A stretch of 6,997 nt of DNA from Ruminococcus sp. (GCA_023667165.1 JAMPAO010000120.1:1-6997); one strand, 5' to 3'; counted from the stretch's first letter, positions 1-6,684 are shown. Numbers and translations are program-made. The notes: generated from the letters alone by a model not told the origin.

Positions 1-675
1 GTTTTTCGCCCCCGCTTCTATCGCCATATTAGCCATAGAAAGGCGGTCGTCCATGGAAAGGGAAGCAAGACCGTCCCCCGAAAATTCCATTGACTTGTAA
101 AGCGCGCCGTCAACGCCTATCATGCCGATAATATGCAGTATAACATCCTTGCCCATTACGTACTCGTTAAGCTTTCCCGTAAGATTAAATTTAATGGCGG
201 ACGGAACCTTGAACCACGCCTCACCCGTGGCCATTCCCGCACACATATCAGTAGATCCCACTCCCGTGGAAAATGCTCCCAGCGCTCCGTAAGTGCAGGT
301 GTGGCTGTCCGCTCCGATAATGCACTCTCCGGAAGCGACAATGCCTTTTTCGGGCAGCAGGGCGTGTTCTATTCCCATATCTCCCACGTCATAGTAATTG
401 GTGATATCGTATTTTCCCGCAAAGGTTCGGCACTGCAGCGAATTGGCGGCGGATTTGATATCCTTGTTGGGGGTAAAATGATCGAGGACGATAGATATCT
501 TATCCTTGTCAAAAACCTCCGTAAATCCCGCTTTCTCAAACTCGTTTATGGCAACAGGGGTGGTAACGTCGTTACCGAGGACCATATCCAGTCTGCATTT
601 GATAAGCTGACCTGCCTCCGCCTTTTCCAGTCCCGCATGAGCCGCCAGTATTTTCTGCGTCATAGTCATACCCAT
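1..675 (-). CDS. leuC: 3-isopropylmalate dehydratase large subunit, N-terminal part (runs off left edge)
   Basis: LeuC and LeuD together isomerise 2-isopropylmalate to 3-isopropylmalate in the cytoplasm, the second step of leucine synthesis. The 225 residues visible begin MGMTMTQKILAAHAG, typical of the shorter LeuC/HacA-type (about 420 aa) aconitase-superfamily subunit. Landmarks are the VLDH motif (63-66), GADSHTCTYGALGAFSTG (121-138), ATGEAWFKVPSA (149-160) and SMANMAIEAGAKN at the edge. The cysteines that bind the [4Fe-4S] cluster lie in the C-terminal half of this family and so fall outside the window. I chose the ATG at 675-673 because GGAGAAG (690-684) sits 8 nt upstream; in-frame ATGs at 669 and 663 are less well spaced. 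The reading frame stays open to base 1. telA ends 80 bp upstream, with a terminator-like hairpin between. No clear promoter or T-box of its own is visible. leuD would be expected next, outside the window. The family call is firm; homoaconitase-type specificity is a less likely alternative given leuA nearby. Confidence 0.94.
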   Translation of the reverse strand, partial: MGMTMTQKILAAHAGLEKAEAGQLIKCRLDMVLGNDVTTPVAINEFEKAGFTEVFDKDKISIVLDHFTPNKDIKSAANSLQCRTFAGKYDITNYYDVGDMGIEHALLPEKGIVASGECIIGADSHTCTYGALGAFSTGVGSTDMCAGMATGEAWFKVPSAIKFNLTGKLNEYVMGKDVILHIIGMIGVDGALYKSMEFSGDGLASLSMDDRLSMANMAIEAGAKN

Positions 676-701
676 AACAATAACTTCTCCATTCCCGGCG
701 G

Positions 702-743
702 AAAAAATTGCCCGGGAAATACGTCCGCCGCGCGTATTTCCCG
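702..743 (-). terminator. Hairpin plus U-tract between telA and leuC (intrinsic terminator or attenuator)
   Basis: On the minus strand, CGGGAAATACG (743-733) pairs perfectly with CGTATTTCCCG (723-713), giving an 11-bp stem with a 9-nt loop. GGCAA and then six Ts (707-702) follow. It starts 12 nt after the telA stop. The U-tract is offset 5 nt from the stem, which is weaker than a canonical terminator. The loop sequence CGGCGGA (730-724) is also complementary to TCCGCCG (702-696) just before the leuC ribosome site, so a competing fold is possible. It most simply ends the yceG-telA transcript; a regulatory role for leuC is inference. Confidence 0.55.
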
Positions 744-755
744 AAATACCGTACA

Positions 756-1919
756 TTAGCTGTTCATTTTCGATCTGTAATCTTCCTTGAGCCTTTCAAG
801 GCGCTTGCTGTCCTCTTCGCGTCTTGCGCGCGCTTCTTCCTGTATCTTTCTTGTTTCGTCGATACCGTTGACGATGGTCTGCCATGTTTTTTCGAGAGTT
901 TCCACCTTTATGGAGTTGCCGGCGGCAAGCCTCGTGGTGATCTTCGTCTGTTCAACGGTATTCTGGGCGTTTCTGAGAAGAAGCTCGTTGGTCTTGTCGT
1001 CAAGAGCCTTCATGGCGTCCGCCTGAATACGCTGCCTTTTGAGCATTACTGCCTGTGCGAGAGCCTGCTTGAACACTGGCATGGTTATGATAAAGGCGGA
1101 ATTTATCTTTCTGATAAGATTTATGTTGGAAAATTCCATTGATTTGAGCATAGGCACGGTCTGCATAGCCACATTCTCGGCGATTTTCAGATCCATGACC
1201 CTCTGCTCCATAATATCTCTTGTCTGCTCAAGAGTCTGAAGATCCATTGCCGTAGTGCCCGAATCGGGATTGTTCTGTGCCTTTATGCGAAAATCGGCGA
1301 TATACTCGTCAAGCTCCTTGCACGCCTGCTCGCCTGCCATAATGTATTTGAGGAGCTGCTTATAATAGTCGATGTTTGCATTGTACATAGTTTCCAGCTT
1401 CACGTTGGACTGCTGTATTTCGCTTTCGTACTGCTTTAGCTGAACGTAGATCTTATCCACGTCCTCGCCCATGGTATGATACTTGGCGAGTATCCGGTCA
1501 AGCTGCTTGCGGAGATTTGCAAAAAGACCCTTTTTCTCCTCCGTAAGCTCTTTGGAATCAAACTGATCCATAATATTTTTAAGAGCGTTCAGCAGCTCGC
1601 TTGAATCGTCAAGCTGTGACATATTCATGGAATTAAGAACCTGATCCGACGCCTTTGATATTTCTTCCGCCACCTCGTTTCCGAATGTGATGATAGAGTT
1701 GGGATCGTTGGCGTTGATAGTACTCACCAGCTTGTCTATCTCATCGCTTGAGGCAAGCTCCCGCTTCAATTTATCGGACGTTTCCGTCATGGAGTATGTT
1801 TGAGGCTCGGATATCTGAAGATTAAGCGTTTTGCCGGACGCGTCGTCCACAACGGTCGCCTCTGCGGCAATGACCTCGCTTTCCTTTTTTTCGTCCGAAG
1901 GTGTAAACTGCAATGCCAT
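756..1919 (-). CDS. telA: TelA/YceH family toxic anion resistance protein
   Basis: This is a 387-residue cytoplasmic protein of the TelA (toxic anion resistance, YceH) family. Family members are linked to tellurite, nisin and envelope-stress tolerance, but the biochemical activity is not established. After a low-complexity N-terminal tail of about 45 residues, the rest is almost entirely charged helix and predicted coiled coil. The most family-typical stretch lies at about residues 258-300 (MLKSMEFSNINLIRKINSAF, then ITMPVFKQALAQAVMLKRQR), followed by the LAAGNSIKVETLEKTWQTIV block and a terminal Arg/Glu/Lys-rich helix. There is no signal peptide or membrane segment. Length is normal for the family. 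I prefer the ATG at 1919 (MALQFTPS) because AGGA lies 8 nt upstream; the ATG at 1925 overlaps the yceG stop as ATGA but leaves only 2 nt after AGGA. Either start places it directly behind yceG, in one operon and probably translationally coupled. A hairpin follows the stop codon. Confidence 0.9.
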   Translation of the reverse strand: MALQFTPSDEKKESEVIAAEATVVDDASGKTLNLQISEPQTYSMTETSDKLKRELASSDEIDKLVSTINANDPNSIITFGNEVAEEISKASDQVLNSMNMSQLDDSSELLNALKNIMDQFDSKELTEEKKGLFANLRKQLDRILAKYHTMGEDVDKIYVQLKQYESEIQQSNVKLETMYNANIDYYKQLLKYIMAGEQACKELDEYIADFRIKAQNNPDSGTTAMDLQTLEQTRDIMEQRVMDLKIAENVAMQTVPMLKSMEFSNINLIRKINSAFIITMPVFKQALAQAVMLKRQRIQADAMKALDDKTNELLLRNAQNTVEQTKITTRLAAGNSIKVETLEKTWQTIVNGIDETRKIQEEARARREEDSKRLERLKEDYRSKMNS

Positions 1920-1921
1920 AA

Positions 1922-3508
1922 TCATTTTCCTTTCTTAAATAGATTTTTGAATATCCCGTTTTTCTGCTTTTTTTTCTTAGCCTCGGTCGGGATCTTGAAC
2001 CGAGGCACATTGACATTATAAACAAATTCATTGAGGGTGTGAGTTTCAAATGCGCCGCTGTCCACATAAACCTCGATATCCCTGTAACCGCAGGGTGACA
2101 TTATGAGGACGTCAAACCCCAGATAAGAAAACAGCAACAGCTGAGTGGATTCCACCTTTGAAAAAACGTCCTCCACGGCGTCCACCACGATCATCTTCGG
2201 GATATCCTTTGTAAAATCATATCTTTGCAGACATCTCAGGATAGTCTTGTCAAGATTAAGTCCGGTGTACATCACGTGATCAACGGTTTCCGCGGGACTG
2301 TCCAGCCTGAGCATACCCTCGTCGATGACCTCCTGCATTTTCTCGAATATAAGATCCTGAAGCTCCTCCGAAAGATATGTAAATTTATTCAGAGGCGAGG
2401 CTTTCAGCTTCGGGATATTCAGCCTGTTCCCGTCATGATATGCCGAATACAGCCTTGATACGTTAAGATCGGGACGTTTATACGCCGCGCCCTTTGAAAT
2501 AAATATCGTGTCGGGCGTAAGCAGTTCCTCGACCATGTCCCAGTACCGTTTCATATCGCCGTCGTCCACTCCGTTGAGTTTTGCGAATATAGTCGGAACG
2601 ATTACCCTGTCGCCTCCTCTTACAGCAAAACCCGAACGGTATTTCGCCTGCTGATCCCACAAAATGAATATCTCATCGAGAGTGGTTTTCAGCACCGCCG
2701 AGGACATTTTGGAAAACTGCCTGTCGCGGAATACGGTATCTCCGCCGTAAAGCATTGTGTCAAGCTCTCTTTCGGCATTGTATGCTACAGTTGCGATCTT
2801 TGTCTTAACAAGCCTCTCCGGAAAAGGCGTTACCGGCTTAGAATATGGCAGCTCCTCCTTTTGGAGCTTATCCGCAAAGGGACACCTGTTGAACATCTCC
2901 GCGCAGCTTTTGTCGGGAGAAACGCATATAACGTCAAAACCGCTTCTCTGAGCAAAGCAAAGAAAAAGCACGTCCTCCGGAGACGGATTTCCGTAATACA
3001 TTATAAGCGGTATCTCCTTAGAGCCTCCCACGTCGATGCCGTTTGCAAGAACATTCAGCTTGAACGCCAGCGTCATGCCTATTTCAAAAACATCCGTCCG
3101 GCTCATGGACAAAATATCTCCCAGAGCCTTTTGCGCAAGCAGCGTTCGCCGTTTATCTCCGCCGATGCTTATCTGTCCGCAAAGACCGGAAATACAGCCG
3201 CTTTTGTCGCCGATGTCAATACCGCTGAAAGCAAGCCTGTCTTTGCCGTCCGGCTCTTTCATGGGACCGTCCAAAAAGGCAAAGGGTCTGCTGGTTTTCA
3301 TTACATCGTCTTTGAGGGAATAAAGGAAATTATTGTATTTATCATCTTCATAGCAGCCGTAAATAAGCATAAAATACACGGGGATCATCTGTTCCCTGCT
3401 GAAATGACCGCCTCTTGAATAAAGACGGACAGAGTGATCCTCAAGGATATACTCCGAAAGCCGGCTGATATCCGCAGATATCACCTCGACCAAGGTATTC
3501 ATATTCAT
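1922..3508 (-). CDS. yceG: YceG-like protein of the Ter/Yce stress module
   Basis: This 528-residue cytoplasmic protein resembles Bacillus subtilis YceG (about 537 aa), a family described in the Ter-system comparative-genomics literature as a putative 'biosynthetic module' component; its reaction is unknown. It has no signal peptide or membrane segment. Two halves look homologous. Unit 1 has RGG (32-34), IPVYF (42-46) and IPLIMYYGN (166-174) leading to GFDVICVSP (190-198). Unit 2 has RGG (297-299), VPTIF (304-308) and IPKMIVVDA (436-444) leading to GFDVLIMSP (464-472). This suggests two Rossmann-like alpha/beta domains. The tail (510-528) is strongly basic, with KKKKQK and FKNLFKKGK. The start ATG is at 3508; GGCGGTGAT abuts it, a near match to the anti-SD complement, and an ATG at 3502 is a possible alternative. 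It is the first gene of a two-gene operon with telA, under its own consensus promoter. Family assignment is from recalled sequence features and genomic pairing with telA, and is fairly sure. Confidence 0.85.
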   Translation of the reverse strand: MNMNTLVEVISADISRLSEYILEDHSVRLYSRGGHFSREQMIPVYFMLIYGCYEDDKYNNFLYSLKDDVMKTSRPFAFLDGPMKEPDGKDRLAFSGIDIGDKSGCISGLCGQISIGGDKRRTLLAQKALGDILSMSRTDVFEIGMTLAFKLNVLANGIDVGGSKEIPLIMYYGNPSPEDVLFLCFAQRSGFDVICVSPDKSCAEMFNRCPFADKLQKEELPYSKPVTPFPERLVKTKIATVAYNAERELDTMLYGGDTVFRDRQFSKMSSAVLKTTLDEIFILWDQQAKYRSGFAVRGGDRVIVPTIFAKLNGVDDGDMKRYWDMVEELLTPDTIFISKGAAYKRPDLNVSRLYSAYHDGNRLNIPKLKASPLNKFTYLSEELQDLIFEKMQEVIDEGMLRLDSPAETVDHVMYTGLNLDKTILRCLQRYDFTKDIPKMIVVDAVEDVFSKVESTQLLLFSYLGFDVLIMSPCGYRDIEVYVDSGAFETHTLNEFVYNVNVPRFKIPTEAKKKKQKNGIFKNLFKKGK

Positions 3509-3550
3509 ATCACCGCCAATTTTACGGATTATGCGTCAAAGCACACTTTT

Positions 3551-3580
3551 ATTATACAATATTCCCTGTGTTTATGTCAA
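3551..3580 (-). promoter_or_regulatory. Sigma-A promoter of the yceG-telA operon
   Basis: The minus strand reads TTGACA (3580-3575), an 18-bp spacer, then TATAAT (3556-3551). Both hexamers match the vegetative consensus exactly. The expected transcription start is near 3544, giving a 5' leader of about 36 nt before the yceG ATG. The hexamers suggest sizeable basal expression; no ECF-type (sigma-W/M/X) element, as reported upstream of the B. subtilis yce operon, is evident here. Confidence 0.85.
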
Positions 3581-3588
3581 GAGGTTAT

Positions 3589-3665
3589 AAACAAGAAGTA
3601 TGAGGCGAGCAGTAATAAAATCACACCCGCAGGCATAGCCTTTCCCGCCTCCCGCCGTCTTGTTT
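3589..3665 (-). other. Interrupted inverted repeat filling the leuA-yceG gap
   Basis: Immediately after the leuA stop codon the minus strand has AAACAAGA (3665-3658), which pairs with TCTTGTTT (3596-3589). Inside it GAGGCG (3651-3646) pairs with CGCCTC (3607-3602), across a 6x5 internal loop. A small AGGC/GCCT dyad sits in the apical region. There is no proper U-tract after the outer arm. It may be the 3' end structure of the leuA transcript, but it is not a standard intrinsic terminator. Confidence 0.3.
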
Positions 3666-5324
3666 CTACCTAACTATCCCGCTGTTGTTTATAGCCGAAA
3701 CCAGTGCGGATACGGACGCGTCTATGATGTCGTGTCTTATGCCCGCACCCCAGAATACGCCGTTATCCGTTTCAATGCCCACATATGCCGCCGCGCGGGC
3801 GTTTGAGCTTGTTTCCAAAGCGTGTTCCTGATATGTTACCAGTTTATAGGACAGTCCCAGACTGTCCTTTACCGCGTTTGATACGGCGTCCAGTCTGCCG
3901 TTGCCCACTGCCTCACGGGTAATTATCCTGCCGTCCTTGTTTACTGTAACATTGGCGATAATTCCGTCTTTCTGGATAAAGTGAGCTTCATCCACCCTAA
4001 AACCGCTTTCGATATTTACATACTTTTCAAAGAAAATATCCTTTATCTCCTCGGGTTTTAATTCCTTGTGAGCATGGTCGGAAGCGTTCTTGACCTCCGC
4101 TCTGAAGCTGTCGCTCATTTTTACGGGCATATTTATGCCGAAGGACTGCTCCATAATATAGCCGATACCGCCCTTTCCCGACTGGGAATTTATTCTGATA
4201 ACGTCGGCGTCGTACTCTCTGCCCACGTCCTTGGGATCTATGGGCAGATAAGGCACCGTCCATTGCTCCAGTCCCTTTTCCTCCCGCCATTTCATACCCT
4301 TTGCAATGGCGTCCTGATGAGAGCCGGAGAATGCCGCAAACACCAGCTTGCCCGCATAAGGCGTTCTGTCGCCTACTTTCATTCCCGTCAGCCTTTCGTA
4401 CATATCCACCAGTGATTTCATATCCGAAAAGTCCAGCTTGGGATCGACGCCCTGGGAATACATATTCATTGCCAGCGTTACCACGTCAACATTTCCTGTT
4501 CTTTCGCCGTTGCCGAAGCAGGTACCCTCGATCCGGTCGCCTCCTGCCAGCAGTCCCATTTCCGCGTCTGCAACTCCGCAGCCTCTGTCGTTGTGAGGGT
4601 GGAGGGATATTATGATATTCTCCCTGTTATGAAGATTATCGCTTATATACTCCACTTGAGAAGCATAAACATGAGGCATGGACATTTCCACCGTTACAGG
4701 AAGATTTATGATGACCTTTTTATCCGCCGTAGGCTTCCATACGTCAATAACGGCATTGCACACCTCCAGCGCATACTCCGGCTCCGTTCCCGTAAAGCTC
4801 TCCGGGGAGTACTCGAACATGAAATTACCCTGTTCCTTTGCGGCGAGATCGGCAAACAGCCTTGCGCCCGTCACGGCGATCTCCTTTATCTCCTCCCTGC
4901 TCTTTCTGAACACCTGCTCACGCTGAGCCACGGATGTGGAGTTATACAGATGTACTATAGCCTTGGGGCAACCATCCAGAGCCTCGAATGTCCTTTTGAT
5001 GATATGCTCTCTTGACTGCGTAAGCACCTGAATAGTCACGTCGTCGGGTATCATATTCCTTTCGATGAGCGCCCTGCAAAACTCAAATTCCGTTTCCGAA
5101 GCCGCGGGAAATCCCACCTCTATCTCCTTGAAGCCTATTTCCACCAGCTTTGTGAAAAACTCCAGCTTTTCTTCCAGATTCATAGGCGTCACCAGAGCCT
5201 GGTTGCCGTCCCTCAGATCTACCGAACACCATATGGGGGCATGATCGATATATTCCTTTTCCGCCCACTTCATGCACTTTACGGGCGGCATGAAATATCC
5301 TCTTGCGTATTTTGAACTGTTCAT
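3666..5324 (-). CDS. leuA: 2-isopropylmalate synthase, long 'LeuA2' form
   Basis: LeuA condenses acetyl-CoA with 2-oxoisovalerate to form 2-isopropylmalate, the committed step of leucine synthesis, in the cytoplasm. The 552 residues match the long LeuA2 class (actinobacterial and yeast-like, and found in some Clostridia). An N-terminal MPPVKCMKWAEKEYIDHAPIW segment, without transit peptide, precedes the DRE-TIM barrel. Barrel landmarks are VDLRDGNQAL (35-44, with R38/D39 in the HMGL-like active site), the metal-binding LHPHNDRG (241-248, H242 and H244) and the flexible loop GNGERTGNVD (271-280). Residues about 435-552 form the C-terminal allosteric domain (GNGRLDAVSNAVK, 474-486) expected to bind leucine for feedback inhibition. 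The start is decided by a perfect AAGGAGG (5340-5334) 9 nt before the ATG. It ends with TAG at 3668-3666. It appears monocistronic, transcribed behind a leucine T-box. Full length, no lesions seen. Confidence 0.96.
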   Translation of the reverse strand: MNSSKYARGYFMPPVKCMKWAEKEYIDHAPIWCSVDLRDGNQALVTPMNLEEKLEFFTKLVEIGFKEIEVGFPAASETEFEFCRALIERNMIPDDVTIQVLTQSREHIIKRTFEALDGCPKAIVHLYNSTSVAQREQVFRKSREEIKEIAVTGARLFADLAAKEQGNFMFEYSPESFTGTEPEYALEVCNAVIDVWKPTADKKVIINLPVTVEMSMPHVYASQVEYISDNLHNRENIIISLHPHNDRGCGVADAEMGLLAGGDRIEGTCFGNGERTGNVDVVTLAMNMYSQGVDPKLDFSDMKSLVDMYERLTGMKVGDRTPYAGKLVFAAFSGSHQDAIAKGMKWREEKGLEQWTVPYLPIDPKDVGREYDADVIRINSQSGKGGIGYIMEQSFGINMPVKMSDSFRAEVKNASDHAHKELKPEEIKDIFFEKYVNIESGFRVDEAHFIQKDGIIANVTVNKDGRIITREAVGNGRLDAVSNAVKDSLGLSYKLVTYQEHALETSSNARAAAYVGIETDNGVFWGAGIRHDIIDASVSALVSAINNSGIVR

Positions 5325-5400
5325 AAATAAATTCCTCCTTTTAGATGGAAGATGTAAGATTTAAGAAATAAGTGCATATCAGTTCTTGCCTCATACATCT

Positions 5401-5444
5401 AAAAAGCCCGTCTCCGAAAGCTTTGTGCTTTCAAGAGACGAGCC
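5401..5444 (-). terminator. T-box regulated intrinsic terminator before leuA
   Basis: On the minus strand, GGCTCGTCTCTTGAAAGC (5444-5427) pairs with GCTTTCGGAGACGGGCT (5421-5405), about 17 bp with one bulged T and two or three G-T pairs. The loop is ACAAA and a run of Ts (5405-5401) follows. It lies just after the T-box element, the standard place for the leader's conditional terminator, and ends about 76 nt before the leuA start. Confidence 0.92.
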
Positions 5445-5638
5445 ATACTTACCCGTGTTACCACTCTTGGTTCATGTACATATTGCTATGTACACCTCAG
5501 TCCGCATCGATCAATGCAGCTCTCTGTAACGGGAGAACCCGTTCACGCCTAATTGCAAACGCTTTCAGCAGAATGCTCGGGGAGGAGTTATCACCGCAGA
5601 ACAATACCGCATTTCACCTAACTGCGGCTCTCTGAAAA
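5401..5638 (-). promoter_or_regulatory. T-box riboswitch leader, leucine type, controlling leuA
   Basis: This cis-acting leader senses uncharged tRNA. Stem I is closed by TTTTCAG (5638-5632) against CTGAAAG (5568-5562), with CCGCAG/CTGCGG inside and the family-like AGAGAG and GGTGAAA elements. The specifier loop holds TAACTCCTC, giving a CUC (Leu) specifier at 5587-5585; the next CTC (5584-5582) is an alternative register. Later stems are AACGGG-ttct-CCCGTT, CTGCAT/ATGCGG, and a perfect 8-bp hairpin TGTACATA/TATGTACA (5494-5475). The conserved T-box AAGAGTGGTAACACGGG (5468-5452) carries the bulge TGGT, complementary to the ACCA end expected of tRNA-Leu. A terminator hairpin follows. Uncharged tRNA-Leu would favour the antiterminator and allow leuA transcription. 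Folds were paired by eye. Confidence 0.93.
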
Positions 5639-5686
5639 TGTCATACGTTCTTTTTTCCCGTCAACGCATTTAAATTATTTAATAGT

Positions 5687-5736
5687 ATTATATCATGCGT
5701 TTTCACATTTGTCAAGAGTTTTTTTTGATTTTTTTT
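5687..5736 (-). promoter_or_regulatory. Sigma-A promoter with phased A-tract UP element for leuA
   Basis: The minus strand has TTGACA (5715-5710), a 17-bp spacer and TATAAT (5692-5687), both hexamers and the spacing perfect. Directly upstream are two runs of eight As (5736-5729 and 5726-5719), whose starts are 10 bp apart, in the position of an UP element. Transcription should begin near 5680, giving a leader of about 355 nt that contains the whole T-box. Regulation therefore probably acts at termination rather than initiation. Confidence 0.9.
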
Positions 5737-5784
5737 GAAAAATAGATATTGTTTACTCGGAAGCAATACGCATACGCAGATCAT

Positions 5785-5812
5785 CGGCAAGTCATTGCGT
5801 CAGACTTAGCCG
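5785..5812 (-). other. Hairpin just downstream of sigG
   Basis: CGGC(T)AAGTC (5812-5803) pairs with GACTTGCCG (5793-5785), a 9-bp stem with one bulge and a 9-nt loop, 12 nt after the sigG stop. No U-tract follows, so it may stabilise the 3' end of the message or act with Rho rather than being an intrinsic terminator. The remaining bases up to the leuA promoter region show nothing else I can name. Confidence 0.3.
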
Positions 5813-5824
5813 CCTCACTGACCG

Positions 5825-6595
5825 TTACTCTGCTCCCTTTATCTTGTCAAGTGTGTTTTTTTCCAGTCTTGATACCTGCGCTTGAGATATTCCTATCTCC
5901 TTTGCCACCTCCACCTGTGTATGACCCAAAAGAAAACGCAGATAAAGTATCTTTTTCTCCCTGTCGTTGAGAGAACCGAGAGCGTCCTTAAAGGAAAGCT
6001 CGTCTATCCAGCCGTCGGAATCGCTGCCGTCGCCTATCTGGTCAAGAACATACAGCGTGTCCCCCGTATCGGAATAAACCGGCTCATATAACGAAACGGG
6101 AGCGGTTATGCTTTCCAAGGCAGTTACCACCTCCGATTTCGGACACCCCACCGCTGCTGATATCTCCGTAATATCCGGTTCTCTCTGGAATTTACCCGTC
6201 AGCTCTTCTTTCGCCTGCATGGCACGGTAAGCAAGATCGCGCAGACTTCTGGAAATTCGCATGGGAGTATTGTCGCGCAGATATCTGCGCAGCTCGCCGC
6301 TTATCATCGGCACCGCATAGGTGGAAAAACGCACGTCAAGGTCGGTATTGAAATTGTCTATCGCCTTGATAAGTCCAATGCAGCCCACTTGAAAAAGATC
6401 GTCAGGATTTTCTCCCCTTCCGGTGAATTTCTGTATAACGCTTAGCACAAGGCGCAGATTGCCGTTTATCAGCTTTTCCCTTGCGCTTTTGTCGCCGCTG
6501 CGGTAATCCTTTAAAAGCTGCATTTTCTCCGATTCCTTTAATACTTTCAGCTTTGACGTATCCACTCCGCTTATGTCAACCTTATTGTAATACAT
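5825..6595 (-). CDS. sigG: RNA polymerase sporulation sigma factor SigG
   Basis: Sigma-G directs late gene expression in the engulfed forespore. The 256-residue product begins MYYNKVDISGVDTSKL, the N-terminal signature of SigG rather than SigF or SigE. Region 2 follows with NGNLRLVLSVIQKF (44-57), DDLFQVGCIGLIKAIDNF (65-82) and the -10 reading helix around RFSTYAVPMISGELRRYLRD (89-108). Region 3 (about 112-170) includes RISRSLRDLAYRA and ends in PVSLYEPVYSD. Region 4 (about 198-253) holds LNDREKKILYLRF and the helix-turn-helix TQVEVAKEIGISQAQVSRLE (226-245). N44 corresponds to B. subtilis N45, reported from memory as a determinant of recognition by the anti-sigma factor Gin/CsfB. The length is normal. 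The ATG at 6595 is preceded by AAGGGCGGG with 6 nt spacing, a moderate SD. Unlike the common spoIIGA-sigE-sigG order, the gene upstream here is a tRNA, so sigG is apparently transcribed alone. Confidence 0.95.
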   Translation of the reverse strand: MYYNKVDISGVDTSKLKVLKESEKMQLLKDYRSGDKSAREKLINGNLRLVLSVIQKFTGRGENPDDLFQVGCIGLIKAIDNFNTDLDVRFSTYAVPMISGELRRYLRDNTPMRISRSLRDLAYRAMQAKEELTGKFQREPDITEISAAVGCPKSEVVTALESITAPVSLYEPVYSDTGDTLYVLDQIGDGSDSDGWIDELSFKDALGSLNDREKKILYLRFLLGHTQVEVAKEIGISQAQVSRLEKNTLDKIKGAE

Positions 6596-6654
6596 AAATA
6601 TCCCGCCCTTTGCCTTAATAATAGGTTATCCGTGTCAATATTTTTCCACTGTAA

Positions 6655-6684
6655 AATTATTGACATCGGGGCGGCCGGTTATGC
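6655..6684 (-). promoter_or_regulatory. Candidate sigma-F (forespore) promoter of sigG
   Basis: GCATA (6684-6680), a 15-bp spacer and GTCAATAATT (6664-6655) resemble the forespore sigma-F pattern recalled as GYATA-N15-GGNRANANTW, with one mismatch in the -10. The start would be near 6648, giving a leader of about 53 nt. In B. subtilis sigG is transcribed by sigma-F and then by sigma-G itself; the -10 fits the sigma-G form CATNNTA poorly. A second GCATA lies 16 bp upstream (6700-6696) with no matching -10. The assignment is by eye and tentative. Confidence 0.35.

Noticed and set aside
133..759. Plus-strand open frame of 208 codons opposite leuC
   Set aside because: It is the antisense shadow of leuC, has an Arg/Ser/His-rich unnatural composition, and shows no ribosome site or family resemblance.
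760..830. Possible leuC promoter in the telA 3' end (TTACAG-N16-TAATGT)
   Set aside because: The -10 matches TATAAT at only three of six positions and there is no supporting element.
2861..3418. Plus-strand open frame of 185 codons opposite yceG
   Set aside because: It is antisense to a well-supported gene, has no recognised domain, and lacks a promoter or SD.
3625..3645. AGGC-tat-GCCT dyad as the leuA terminator
   Set aside because: The stem is only 4 bp and is not followed by a run of Ts.
5372..5635. Plus-strand open frame of 87 codons across the T-box
   Set aside because: The region is fully explained by T-box stems on the minus strand; the frame has no SD.
6610..6637. TTGACA on the minus strand close to the sigG start, as a sigma-A promoter
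   Set aside because: No acceptable -10 lies 16-18 bp downstream; the TATTAT-like sequence is only 9 bp away.
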